Shown here: piece by piece, positions 28,337-37,613 of the stretch
How positions within the stretch are numbered: the stretch's first letter is position 1
Layout of the letters: every line of letters starts with the position of its first letter
Assembly: GCF_003602005.1 (NCBI RefSeq)
Contig: NZ_QZWD01000022.1
Span: 1 to 49,405, forward strand
Length of the DNA stretch: 49,405 nt
Source of the DNA: Salinisphaera sp. Q1T1-3
GTDB taxonomy: Bacteria; Pseudomonadota; Gammaproteobacteria; Nevskiales; Salinisphaeraceae
Reading direction: 5' to 3'
Notes under the pieces: model-generated
Database searches by the model: none
Seen by the model: only the letters and a program-made list of their open reading frames with translations
What the model was told of the DNA's origin: nothing
Made by a program: the position numbers and the translations under genes

Positions 28337-28381
28337 ATCAAGACTTGATCTAATAAATAGGATTGCGTGCCATCAAATCAA
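28337..28381 (-). promoter_or_regulatory. candidate msrBA promoter with downstream palindromic operator
   Basis: On the minus strand TTGATT (28381-28376) and TATTTA (28359-28354) are 16 bp apart. Just downstream lies the perfect 6-1-6 palindrome ATCAAGACTTGAT (28337-28349), positioned to block transcription initiation. The regulator cannot be named from this. Confidence 0.4.
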
Positions 28382-28403
28382 GCATGGTCGCGCGGTTTCG
28401 CGT

Positions 28404-29438
28404 TCAGCGGGGCGCCACGATCGCATCGAGCGACAGATGCGACAGCATCGGATCGTCCGTGTTGGCGATGATCTGAGACTCAGCGATCACATAGGCCCGG
28501 CCTGTGATGGTGTTTTCGACCACATTGTGTCCGTCGACACGATCGCGGCCCGTGAACTCGCCGACGAAACGCGTATCCCGCAGCGAGACGGTCTCCAGCC
28601 GGTCGCCCGGTACGATCTCGCCGCGCTGATTCATCAGGGCCAGACGGGCCGAGGTGCCGGTCCCGGTGGTACTGCGACAGATCACGCCGGGGTGCACGTA
28701 GGTCGCCGAGCGGGATCGGTAATAGCCCGGGCCGACGGTCTCGGTTGGGCCCATGAAATGCAGGAAGGACAACGGGCCGACGTCGCCAAGGCTGTAATGT
28801 GCAAACCGGCGTTCGTCGCGAATGGCCGTGACGATGGCATGCGCCGTCTCGGCCAGCTGGCGTTCTTCGTCCGGTACCAGGGCAAAGCCCAGCGCCGCGG
28901 CGTCGACGAGCGCATAGAAGCCGCCGCTGTAGGCCACGTGATAGTCGACGAGGCCGATGCCCGGCACATCGACCCGGGCATCGAGGGTATCGATATAGCT
29001 CGGCAGTCCGGCGCACGTGATCGACCGTACCACCCCGTTGTCGATCTGGGCGACGATATCGACCGGCCCGGCCGGTGATTCGAGCATGAAACGCTGTTGC
29101 CCCTCCTGTTTTTCGATGAGGCCGGCTTCGAGCACGGCCGTGGCGGTACAGATCGTGTTGGACCCCGAATAGATCGGATAACCCATGACCTCCATAATGA
29201 TGTAGCCGGCTACCATGCGTGGATCGTTCGAGGCCACGATCAGGTCGACCGACATCTCGGGGATGCCATAGGGCTCTTCCAGCAGCAGGCGGCGCAGATC
29301 GTCGGCCTCGTCGCGAAGATGCGTCATCCGGGCTCGCACGGTATCGCCCGGCAGGTCGTAGGTGCCGCCGAGCACGATACGCGAGACATCGCCGCCGGCA
29401 TGGGTATCCATCAGGCGCAAGGCGAATTGTTGGTTCAT
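28404..29438 (-). CDS. proline racemase-family protein with Ser/Thr at the two catalytic positions
   Basis: A 344-residue member of the proline racemase superfamily (PF05544). The usual first catalytic cysteine (MCGH) is Ser91 in YSGSNTIC, and the second (SPCGTG) is Thr258 in CRSTTGTGTSA. Cys/Cys members racemise or epimerise prolines and Cys/Thr members dehydrate trans-3-hydroxy-L-proline; a Ser/Thr pair makes a two-base epimerase unlikely and points to a dehydratase-like or other reaction. The ATG at 29438 has AAGGA upstream and is preferred over a TTG six bases earlier. The downstream neighbour is msrB; the upstream one is the MDR oxidoreductase gene. Confidence 0.8.
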   Translation of the reverse strand: MNQQFALRLMDTHAGGDVSRIVLGGTYDLPGDTVRARMTHLRDEADDLRRLLLEEPYGIPEMSVDLIVASNDPRMVAGYIIMEVMGYPIYSGSNTICTATAVLEAGLIEKQEGQQRFMLESPAGPVDIVAQIDNGVVRSITCAGLPSYIDTLDARVDVPGIGLVDYHVAYSGGFYALVDAAALGFALVPDEERQLAETAHAIVTAIRDERRFAHYSLGDVGPLSFLHFMGPTETVGPGYYRSRSATYVHPGVICRSTTGTGTSARLALMNQRGEIVPGDRLETVSLRDTRFVGEFTGRDRVDGHNVVENTITGRAYVIAESQIIANTDDPMLSHLSLDAIVAPR

Positions 29439-29489
29439 TTTCAAAGTCCTTGAGAGCGGGCGCTTTCAATAAGCGGCGACGGTGCTCGA

Positions 29490-30641
29490 TCAGGCCAGCG
29501 CAAACGGCGCCCCGTGTGTTGCCCACTGTGCATCGGGCACGACCACGACCTTGCCCAGATGGCCCGCCGCGCGGTCCACGAAGTAGCGCTCGCAGTCATG
29601 GATCGCCGAAAGCGGGAAAGCGGCCTGGAGTACCGGCCTGAGTCGGCCGGCCCGAATCCAGTGCACAAGCTGTTCGGCCTCGGCCCGCGTGCCATGCGAA
29701 ACGCCGACGATCCGGACCTGATAGAGATAAATCAGCGTCCACGGGATCTCCGACACATTGGATTCGCTGGCACCGGCGATCGACAGTCGCGGATACGTTG
29801 TGCGGGCGACCATGTCGAACGTCATGGCCTCGATGAACCGTCGCGTCGAGGCGCCGCCGACGAGATCCATCACGGCGTCGAACGGGACGCCCCCGGTCGC
29901 CGCGGCCGTTCGGGCCACGAAATCCCGTGTATCGCGGCGATCGAAAACGGCTTGTGCGCCGAGTTCGCACAATGCCGGTGCCTTGGCCGGCGTCGAGCTG
30001 GCGTAAGGAATCGCGCCGATGATTCGACAGAGCTGGATGAGGGCTGTTCCGACACCGCCGCTGGCCCCGGTGATCAGCACATGCTCGCCGGGGTGGATAT
30101 CGGCCGCGGTCAGCATGTGATATGCCGTCTGGTAAGAGCACATTCCGAGTGCGGCCAGCTCGGCATCGGCCAGCGTCGGATCGGTCACGGCATGAAATTG
30201 ATCGTCCGGTACCACCACGTATTCGGCGAAACCGCCGTCGGCACCGTGGCCGAAGTAATCCGGTACGAGGTTGATATCGCGACGGCCAGTGCCGTAGATA
30301 TTGAAATCCAGCAGGCCGCGTTCGCCCAGGCGTGCCGGATTCATGCCGTCGCCGACAGCCGCGACGGTGCCCACGACATCGGCCCCCTGAATGCGGGGGA
30401 ACGTCAGCGTCGGCTTCCCGCCGATCGCGAACGAGACCGCCTCGTCGTCATCGCGGGTCGAATAATGGCCTTCGCGTGCCTTGCGATCGGTGTTGTTCTT
30501 GGCCGTGGCTGTGACCTGCACGAGCACCTGTCCGGCCTCGGGCCGGGGCACCGGCACATCGTCGCGATAGACGAGCCTGTCGAGTCCGCCGTGGCCGGTG
30601 AGCAGCACGGCCGACATCGTTTGAGGTATTGGGTTCGGCAT
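29490..30641 (-). CDS. MDR-family (quinone oxidoreductase-like) dehydrogenase
   Basis: A 383-residue medium-chain dehydrogenase/reductase. The N-terminal GroES-like domain has FPRIQGADVVGTVAAVGDG and the Rossmann domain has HVLITGASGGVGTALIQL. Catalytic and structural zinc ligands are not evident, so it belongs with the zinc-free quinone oxidoreductases despite similarity to zinc-type alcohol dehydrogenases. The substrate is unknown. The ATG at 30641 has AGGG nine bases upstream; an ATG at 30671 is in frame but sits against repeat element R3. R3 occupies the promoter position. It lies in the same orientation as the proline racemase homologue, about 50 bp upstream of it. Confidence 0.8.
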   Translation of the reverse strand: MPNPIPQTMSAVLLTGHGGLDRLVYRDDVPVPRPEAGQVLVQVTATAKNNTDRKAREGHYSTRDDDEAVSFAIGGKPTLTFPRIQGADVVGTVAAVGDGMNPARLGERGLLDFNIYGTGRRDINLVPDYFGHGADGGFAEYVVVPDDQFHAVTDPTLADAELAALGMCSYQTAYHMLTAADIHPGEHVLITGASGGVGTALIQLCRIIGAIPYASSTPAKAPALCELGAQAVFDRRDTRDFVARTAAATGGVPFDAVMDLVGGASTRRFIEAMTFDMVARTTYPRLSIAGASESNVSEIPWTLIYLYQVRIVGVSHGTRAEAEQLVHWIRAGRLRPVLQAAFPLSAIHDCERYFVDRAAGHLGKVVVVPDAQWATHGAPFALA

Positions 30642-30672
30642 GGCGAGTTGCCCTGGGATCCAGGTTGCCATG

Positions 30673-30988
30673 CTAGGGCCTGTTGAGGTTTCGTTCGAGC
30701 GCCTTTTCGTCGAGAGACCGCCGTGTGTCCGGCAAGGCGCGAGTCGCCGTATCGTGGCGTGCCACGGTCAAGGCTCGTAACGCCGCCGGGCGCCCATCGT
30801 CGATTTTTCATGGGCGGCCCAACCCGAAGGGACAAGCACCCCAAAATCAAGGATACGACGGCAATCCAGCGTTGTCGCCCGCGGGTGCAGCATGACGGCA
30901 CGGCGCGCACGACGCCTCGTCTTGCCGCCCATCGTCAATTTCAGGGCGCGCTTGGCGCGGACTCGCACGACATCTCAACACGCCCTAG
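30673..30988. repeat. R3: CTAG-bounded inverted-repeat element, long type A
   Basis: 316 bp, in opposite orientation to R8. It has CTAG at 30673-30676 and 30985-30988. The left end is GGGCCTGTTGAGGTTTCGTT followed by the block containing GTCGAGAGACCGCCGTGTGT; the right end resembles the left end of R8 (ACTCGCACGACATCTCAACA). The core complement GGCCCAACCCGAAGGGACA is at 30816-30834. It lies 32 bp upstream of the MDR gene start. Confidence 0.85.
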
Positions 30989-31454
30989 GGCCTATCCATA
31001 TGGGATGCGAGCCGGCCGGTCATTGGCGGCGCCACCGTTGTGGTCCGCCGCGTCGTCCGATCGGCGCGTCTGACCGGTCGAGCCGATAGGCGACGCCGGT
31101 TCGATGCCAAACGACGGCGTCTATGCGTTCATCGATCCCGCCGGCAGTCGTTGTATCGGCGTTGGCGATAACGCAGACGATGTCGCTTTGGCGTCGGTCC
31201 GAGCCATTCTGCCCGATTCATTTGCGCGCAACCGAAGAGCGCGGCTGGCGTGTCGTTGTTCTGAGCCGGTCGTACATGAGGGCCGTCTCTCGGCCGCTAT
31301 TTTATAAGTCACTGACTATGGATGCCTAATCAAACAAAAGCATAAAGCTATCGGTGTTATTAAACTTTAGTCGTAAGAAAACGGTTGAAAGGCGGCCATC
31401 CGCTGGCACTATGTGCGACATACAACGAAAGTCGAATATCACCGAGAGGTCATC
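30989..31454. other. non-coding region upstream of the small exported protein
   Basis: From 30989 to about 31090 there is GC-rich sequence beginning GGCCTATCCATATGGGATG directly after R3, possibly a further short repeat. From about 31305 to 31400 the DNA is markedly AT-rich, the most AT-rich stretch nearby, and probably contains the promoter for the gene at 31455. Small ORFs here have no coding features. Confidence 0.5.
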
Positions 31455-31781
31455 ATGAAACAGCTCCACGCTTCAAAATTCGCCTTGTCTGCGGCTGTTG
31501 CCGTCGCGCTGGGTTTCGGTGCCGTCAACGCCGATGCCGCCGTCCAGAGCGGTAACTACCAGACGCATGTGCTGCCCAGCACTACGCGCCATGTGAGTGA
31601 TCATCAGACAGCCGTGAGTGCGGCGTCCGATCACGGTGATCGAGTGGTTGCCGGCAACTACCAGACACATAACTCGCCTTCCAGCACGCGTCATACCGAC
31701 GCCATCGCAGGTCACGAGTCGCGGCACAACTTTGCCGCCAACGATCGGGCTGGCGCTGAAAACGATCACTGGCAGCAGTGA
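31455..31781 (+). CDS. small exported His-rich protein with an internal duplication
   Basis: A 108-residue protein that I do not recognise. A signal peptide is clear (positive N-terminus, hydrophobic residues 9-24, cleavage near ADA-A at 26-29). The mature part contains two copies of a 14-residue unit, GNYQTHVLPSTTRH (33-46) and GNYQTHNSPSSTRH (67-80), and ten histidines overall, with no cysteine. It is probably periplasmic; metal binding is only a guess from the histidines. GAGGT precedes the ATG, an AT-rich promoter region lies upstream, and a strong terminator follows 20 bp after the stop, so it is monocistronic and probably well expressed. Confidence 0.75.
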   Translation: MKQLHASKFALSAAVAVALGFGAVNADAAVQSGNYQTHVLPSTTRHVSDHQTAVSAASDHGDRVVAGNYQTHNSPSSTRHTDAIAGHESRHNFAANDRAGAENDHWQQ

Positions 31782-31800
31782 TGTATTGTCGATTGAACGA

Positions 31801-31829
31801 AAAACCCGGCCCCGGCCGGGTTTTTTTTT
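31801..31829. terminator. strong intrinsic terminator, bidirectional
   Basis: CCCGGCC-CC-GGCCGGG flanked by AAAA on the left and nine T on the right. It terminates the small exported protein gene and, more weakly, the convergent reductase gene. Confidence 0.9.
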
Positions 31830-31852
31830 GGCCGCTCGGGGCGAGCCGACGG

Positions 31853-32848
31853 TCAGCGCCGTGTCCTGTTCCGATCGAACAAGGCCTGTTCGCCAAGCGC
31901 TTGATCGATCGCGCCATGCCGCCAGGCCTGTCGATAGAAAGTCGAGAGCGTCTCGTGGCCGAATCGTTGGGTCGCAGCGGCTGAGGGCTCGCCCGAGGCG
32001 GGATCGAGGGCCAGCAGCGGCCGGGTGGCGTAGAAGCGGGCGATGCGCGCGAACTCGGCACCGTTGGCAGCACGCCCGGACACACCGGAGACCGCCGTCA
32101 GCCCGTGAACGGCCGTATGCAACAGCGCCAGCGGAATCCGGCGGAAACGGGGCGGGCGCCCAGCGAGTTCGAACAACATGTCGCCGCGTTGTCGCGGCGT
32201 GATGGGCTGGCCGGGGCCGCCGACATTGAGCACGCGGCCGTGCAGCGCGGTGTCGGTGAGCGTATCGGCGATCAGGCGTGCGGTATCCGCCTCGCTGATC
32301 GGTAGGCACGGGGGGCCATCGTCGGGGCCGAACAACAGGAACGGCTTGCCCGAGCGCACTCGCTCGATCTGGCCGGCCAGTGATTTGAAGAATGCGCTGG
32401 GTCGTACGATCGACCAGCGCAGTTGCGGGTCGGCTCTGAGAATGCTCTCGAAAGCCTGTTTGGCGCGCTGGAAGGCCAGCACCGGCGTTTGGACACAAAG
32501 CGCCGAAAGCAGAGAGAAATGCCGCACACCGCCGGCGCGTGCGGCATCGAGCAGAATGCGATTGGCGTTGTACTCGACATGCCAGGCATCTGCCGGTTGC
32601 CCGGAACGCGAAGCCAGACAGGAGATCACCGCATCGACAGGTGCCGGGGCGAAGATCTCGGTTTCGAGTCGCTTCGGGTCATCGACGGGACAAACGCGAA
32701 TATCCGCCCCGTGCAGTCGCGCAGCCAGAAAAGTGTTCTCGACCGGCTGGCGGCGGACAACGGCGATGACGCCATGCCCGCGAGCATTGAGCTCGGCCAC
32801 GACCTGTCGACCGATATAACCACTGGCACCAGCGACGACGACGCGCAT
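31853..32848 (-). CDS. NAD(P)H-binding reductase resembling plant-type divinyl chlorophyllide 8-vinyl-reductase
   Basis: A 331-residue atypical SDR. The Rossmann motif VVVAGASGYIGRQVV is at the N-terminus. The middle (VRPSAFFKSLAGQIERV, GGPGQPITPRQRGDMLF) and especially the tail (ARFYATRPLLALDPASGE and then ETLSTFY) resemble plant DVR/BciA divinyl reductases. No photosynthesis genes are present here, so the true substrate is unknown; it may be another tetrapyrrole or a quinone-related compound. The ATG at 32848 starts at the Rossmann motif; a longer frame runs into the next gene. It is 20 bp after the GTPase gene, probably in one transcript. Confidence 0.75.
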   Translation of the reverse strand: MRVVVAGASGYIGRQVVAELNARGHGVIAVVRRQPVENTFLAARLHGADIRVCPVDDPKRLETEIFAPAPVDAVISCLASRSGQPADAWHVEYNANRILLDAARAGGVRHFSLLSALCVQTPVLAFQRAKQAFESILRADPQLRWSIVRPSAFFKSLAGQIERVRSGKPFLLFGPDDGPPCLPISEADTARLIADTLTDTALHGRVLNVGGPGQPITPRQRGDMLFELAGRPPRFRRIPLALLHTAVHGLTAVSGVSGRAANGAEFARIARFYATRPLLALDPASGEPSAAATQRFGHETLSTFYRQAWRHGAIDQALGEQALFDRNRTRR

Positions 32849-32867
32849 TGACGGGCGAGACAGGCGA

Positions 32868-34286
32868 TCAGCCGGAGGGCTGGGCGAACCGGTCGTTGAG
32901 CCGGCGGACCATGGTTTCCTGCTTGTCGAGAATACGCCGGACCCGCTTGCGCGCGAACATCGTCCAGCCCTTGGGCTGCAACAGAAAGATGCTCCGCCAC
33001 CAGCGCGTGTTGCGTACGAATGCCCCGCGCAGATCCATTGCGAAGACCTGCATCGAGGCCGGTTTGATGCTGGCCGCAATCTGGCGGGCGGCAAGGCGGC
33101 GCGCGCTGAAATGGATCGCGCCCAGCACGATCGCCACCAGCGCGACCACGACCCAGCCGAAGGTGCTGCCCTGCATCACCTCGCTGACCACCTGGTGGGT
33201 GGTATTACCGGCCCAGACGAAGCCGGCGACCAGTAGTGCAATGAGCGGTGCGATGCCGGCCAGGTCGTAGAGCGCGACCCGCTGGCGCCAACGGCCCAGA
33301 TACTGCTTGAGCCGGCCGACGCCCTCCGCGCCGGACAGCCGGCTGGCTGCCCCGGTCATCAGTTCAACCACGCGATAGGCGCGGTCGACTTCCACGCCGA
33401 CCATGCGCCGCTGGATCTCGGCCAGATCCTCGTCTTTCTTCTGCTTGAAGCGCGCTGCCAGCGATTCGTCGCGGATCGGGCCTGCTGCTTCCTCGTCATA
33501 GATCCGCAGGAAACGGCCGGCGCTCAGGCCCGCCGAGGCCAGCGCCCGTTGCCAGGCGGCGACCACGTCCTCGGGATTGTCTTCGCCGGCGGTGGTGTCG
33601 ATCTGGTTGAGCACGAAGACGAACTTACTCGCGTCATCGCGATCGATGGTATCCGTGACCAGATGCTGGAGCGTGTCGCGCATCGCGCCCGGTTCGGGAT
33701 GTCGAGCATCGAAGAAGACCAGCACCAGATCGGACAGATCGATGATGCGGTCGGTGATCTGCAGCGTCGCGGAGCGCTGGCTGTCGGCGTCGAAGCCGGG
33801 CGAGTCGAGGAGGATCTTGCCGCGGATCTTCTCCGAGTTGCAGGTCTTGAGCTGCAGGTAATTGTTGATCCGCCGGCCTTCGCCGGCCGCGACGTCCTCG
33901 ATGTCGCCACTGATGCGATAGAAGGGGAAACGCAGGTCGGCATCGAGTGCCGTGCCGGGTAGCGTACGGGCCTCTTCAGCGTCGCTGTAGCAGATCACCG
34001 AAAACCGATCGTCGACGGCCTGGTTGCCGGTCCGTTGCAGGGCCGTCCCCAGGTAGCCGTTGATGAAGCTGGACTTGCCGGCCGAAAACGTGCCGAGCAG
34101 CGAGATCACCGGCCACCACGACACCCGGCGTGTGAAACTCTCGCCCGGGCCCAGCATGCGCATGCGATGCGCGATGCGATCGAGGCGTCGGAACTCGGCG
34201 AGTGGCTCGAGCAGCAGCGGATTCTCGCGTTTGAGATGCGATTCCAGCGAGTCGGTGCGAGTTGGCTGCTTCCGCTTGTTGCTCAT
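32868..34286 (-). CDS. dynamin-like membrane-anchored GTPase
   Basis: A 472-residue protein with a dynamin-family GTPase domain. The P-loop is GTFSAGKSS (residues 65-73), G3 is DSPGFD, and G4 is NQID in place of NKxD. Two hydrophobic segments around residues 345-365 and 380-400 form a likely membrane hairpin, followed by a basic C-terminal region. Such proteins may remodel or guard membranes; the specific role is unknown. I chose the ATG at 34286 (MSNKRKQ); an earlier TTG or GTG in frame is less likely. It is the upstream partner of the DVR-like gene. Confidence 0.8.
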   Translation of the reverse strand: MSNKRKQPTRTDSLESHLKRENPLLLEPLAEFRRLDRIAHRMRMLGPGESFTRRVSWWPVISLLGTFSAGKSSFINGYLGTALQRTGNQAVDDRFSVICYSDAEEARTLPGTALDADLRFPFYRISGDIEDVAAGEGRRINNYLQLKTCNSEKIRGKILLDSPGFDADSQRSATLQITDRIIDLSDLVLVFFDARHPEPGAMRDTLQHLVTDTIDRDDASKFVFVLNQIDTTAGEDNPEDVVAAWQRALASAGLSAGRFLRIYDEEAAGPIRDESLAARFKQKKDEDLAEIQRRMVGVEVDRAYRVVELMTGAASRLSGAEGVGRLKQYLGRWRQRVALYDLAGIAPLIALLVAGFVWAGNTTHQVVSEVMQGSTFGWVVVALVAIVLGAIHFSARRLAARQIAASIKPASMQVFAMDLRGAFVRNTRWWRSIFLLQPKGWTMFARKRVRRILDKQETMVRRLNDRFAQPSG

Positions 34287-34417
34287 GCAATCCCCTGGGG
34301 CTCGAATCCATCGCGCGAGCCCTGATCCGCGCAAAACGTCATTCTATGCCAAGCGTGACACGACATGGGTCACGCCTGCTGTATCCCGTCATGCACGGAT
34401 CATGCGAGCACGTGGGT

Positions 34418-34675
34418 TCACTGCCTGTCGGCGTTATCGGTACGGTCGGTGCGGCCGCTCTCGTCACGAGACGGATCACGCACGACCGGCGTCTGTCCCT
34501 TGTAACCGCCGGCGCTGTCCTGCTTGACCGGTGACTGTACTTCATAGCCATGTTTCTTGGCCTCGTAGCCGCCGGCCGCGCCCGCGGCCCCGGCAGCGGC
34601 CAGAACACAGCCCTGGGTCCCGGCAAGCAGCGTCAGGGCGCCGGCCATCGTCAGCATGCGTGTTGTCTTGTTCAT
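34418..34675 (-). CDS. small putative lipoprotein
   Basis: An 85-residue protein with a basic N-terminus and hydrophobic core (MLTMAGALTLLAGTQGC) ending in Cys23, which could be a lipidated cysteine, though the preceding TQG is a weak lipobox. An Ala/Gly-rich segment (AAAGAAGAAGGYEAKK) follows, then a polar, charged tail. Similar small lipoproteins of unknown function occur widely. AGGAG just upstream of the ATG supports translation. It is divergent from yghU. Confidence 0.65.
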   Translation of the reverse strand: MNKTTRMLTMAGALTLLAGTQGCVLAAAGAAGAAGGYEAKKHGYEVQSPVKQDSAGGYKGQTPVVRDPSRDESGRTDRTDNADRQ

Positions 34676-34790
34676 CTGTTTCTCCTGTCGGGCCGCGGTA
34701 CGAGCGCGGTCTGCCGGGCATCGTGCCCATGCCGGCGTGATGTTTGCTGAACAAATCCGGCAAAGGGTCGAGCACGGGGCCGACGAAGCG

Positions 34791-34808
34791 TTAGACTATT
34801 TGTCTATA
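34791..34808. promoter_or_regulatory. inverted repeat upstream of yghU
   Basis: TTAGACTATTTGTCTATA contains TAGAC-TATTT-GTCTA, a 5-5-5 inverted repeat 22 bp before the yghU start and over a possible -10. It is a candidate operator for an unidentified regulator. Confidence 0.3.
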
Positions 34809-34829
34809 ACATGGATTTCGACACGGATC

Positions 34830-35717
34830 ATGAGCGAAAAACAGTCGAATTACACGGTTCCGCGCGTCTGGCGCCACGACAAGCAAAGCGGTGGTCAGTT
34901 CGCTGGTATCAACCGGCCCTACGCCGGGGCACGCTATGATGTCGAGCTGCCGGTCGGCGAGCACGATTACCAGCTCTATTCGCTGGCCACGCCCAATGGC
35001 GTGAAGGTCACGGTGATGTTCGAAGAGCTGCTCGAGGCCGGCCACGCCGCCGAATACGACGCCTGGCCGATCAACATCGGCGACGGGGAGCAATTCTCTT
35101 CCGGGTTCGTGGCTGTCAATCCGAACTCCAAGATACCGGCGCTGGTCGATCGCAGCGTGGTGCCAGCACAGCGTCTGTTCGAATCCGGCTCGATGCTGTT
35201 GTACCTGGCCGAGCGTTACGGCGCCTTCATTCCGGGCGAGTCCGCCGCGCGCACCGAGACATTGAACTGGCTGTTCTGGCAAATGGGCTCGGCGCCCTAC
35301 GTCGGCGGTGGGTTCGGCCATTTCTACAACTATGCGCCGGAGCCGATCGAGTACGCCATCGATCGATTCACCATGGAGACCAAGCGCCAGCTTGATGTCC
35401 TGGATCGACGGCTGGCCGAATCGGCCTACCTGGGTGGCGCCGATTACTCGATCGCCGATATCGCCACCTGGCCGTGGTACGGCGCGCTGGCCCTCGGTCG
35501 CCTCTATGATGCCGGCGAGTTCCTGCAGGTCGACGAATACGAAAACCTGCAGCGCTGGGCCCGGGCGATCGACGCCCGGCCGGCGGTGCGTCGTGGTCGC
35601 ATGGTCAATCGCCTGTGGGGGGATCCCAGCGAGCAGCTGCGCGAGCGTCACGCGGCCAGCGATTTCGAGCATCGCACGCAGGACAAGATCGAGGCTGCAT
35701 CGCCGACGCTTGACTGA
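34830..35717 (+). CDS. yghU: glutathione-dependent disulfide-bond oxidoreductase, YghU-like GST
   Basis: A 295-residue glutathione transferase of the Nu class. A long N-terminal extension (NRPYAGARYDVELPVGEHDY) precedes the thioredoxin-like domain with the active-site loop YSLATPNGVKVTVMFEEL and VNPNSKIPALVD; the helical domain has LFWQMGSAPYVGGGFGHF and DYSIADIATWPWY. YghU has strong disulfide-bond reductase activity and binds two glutathione molecules. The ATG at 34830 matches the family N-terminus. The 6-phosphogluconate dehydrogenase gene follows 77 bp later. Confidence 0.92.
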   Translation: MSEKQSNYTVPRVWRHDKQSGGQFAGINRPYAGARYDVELPVGEHDYQLYSLATPNGVKVTVMFEELLEAGHAAEYDAWPINIGDGEQFSSGFVAVNPNSKIPALVDRSVVPAQRLFESGSMLLYLAERYGAFIPGESAARTETLNWLFWQMGSAPYVGGGFGHFYNYAPEPIEYAIDRFTMETKRQLDVLDRRLAESAYLGGADYSIADIATWPWYGALALGRLYDAGEFLQVDEYENLQRWARAIDARPAVRRGRMVNRLWGDPSEQLRERHAASDFEHRTQDKIEAASPTLD

Positions 35718-35794
35718 ATGGTCGGCCGGCGATGAATCACGTTGTCTGAGCCTGTCGCCAGCGCGTGGCAGGCCGTCTACAAGGAGAAGCGATA

Positions 35795-36775
<981 letters not shown>

Positions 36776-36817
36776 GCCGGTCCGGTCGTACGCTCGACCA
36801 GGGACTTCCACAAAACC

Positions 36818-37063
36818 CCGGGGCATGGCGTCACGAGATCGGCAGTCGCATTGCCCCGGCCGGTCGTGTCAGGTAAGGCGCGGGCTGCCGCGCGTGGCCC
36901 GCGCCTCGCTCAAGGCTGGCAATCCGACGGGACGGCGGTCATTTTCCGCAATTCGGCGTTGTCGTCGGCAACGGCAAAATGACTGCCGTACGCGCGCGAT
37001 GCCTTGTCTTGCAAGAAAATGATCGCCGGCGCGGCGCACGCGGGACGTGTTAACAGGCCCTAG
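36818..37063. repeat. R4: inverted-repeat element, type B
   Basis: About 246 bp between the convergent gnd and DUF3429 genes. The left end GGGCATGGCGTCACGAGATC resembles the left end of R5, with CCGG in place of CTAG; the right end reads GGACGTGTTAACAGGCCCTAG-like and mirrors the left end of R1. It contains the inverted pair CATTTTCCGC / GCAAAATG inside. Its right CTAG supplies the stop of the DUF3429 gene. The left boundary is less certain than the right. Confidence 0.65.
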
Positions 37064-37518
37064 AAGAGCAGTGCGAGCAGGATCGAGGTCATCGACAACG
37101 CGGCCAGCCCCATCTGGGGTGGCCGCAGTATGCGGAAGAAGGCAGGTACTTCGCCGCGCCGTGCGGCATGCGGATCGATGACCGCAACGCCCAGAAAGCC
37201 GAGCGCCGCGAGTGCGACAGCGATACCGGCATAGGGCATCAGAAAGATCACCAGGCCGAGGGCGAACAGTAGCCCCATGGTGATCAGCTGGGCCGGTTGG
37301 GGGCCGCCTTCGGTGAAGAAGCTCAGACCGCGTCGTACCCCGGCCAGGAAAAAGAACAGAATCGCCGACCAGTAGATCGCGCCGGCCGTGATGAAGGCCA
37401 TCGTGACCGGACCGACAAACCAGACCATGATGCCGGCTGCCACGAGCGGCACGATCGGCAGATAACCCAGAATCCAGCTGCGGGTCGGGATGGTATCGGC
37501 ACGGGGGAGTAGCGACAT
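37060..37518 (-). CDS. DUF3429 membrane protein
   Basis: A 152-residue inner-membrane protein with four or five hydrophobic helices and the DUF3429 pattern (SWILGYLPIVPLVAAG near the start, ITAGAIYWSAILFFFLAGVR in the middle). Function is unknown. The protein ends LLALLF, and its TAG stop is the terminal CTAG of R4, so the 3' untranslated region is the repeat element. Confidence 0.8.
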   Translation of the reverse strand: MSLLPRADTIPTRSWILGYLPIVPLVAAGIMVWFVGPVTMAFITAGAIYWSAILFFFLAGVRRGLSFFTEGGPQPAQLITMGLLFALGLVIFLMPYAGIAVALAALGFLGVAVIDPHAARRGEVPAFFRILRPPQMGLAALSMTSILLALLF

Positions 37519-37613
37519 GTCAGGCGTCTTCGTTTTCCGATGGGTCGAGCATACCGAGTCACGACGCGTTCGTGCGTCACGTCATGGGTTGACCGTAGCC
37601 GGATTTAAATGAC

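Noticed and set aside
30989..31320. Small ORFs at 31104-31307 and neighbours
   Set aside because: No ribosome binding site, no recognisable motif, and competing frames of similar length on both strands.
34270..34330. GGGCTCGAATCC near 34300 resembles a tRNA T-loop
   Set aside because: The flanks do not pair into a T-stem and no anticodon arm or acceptor stem could be drawn on either strand.
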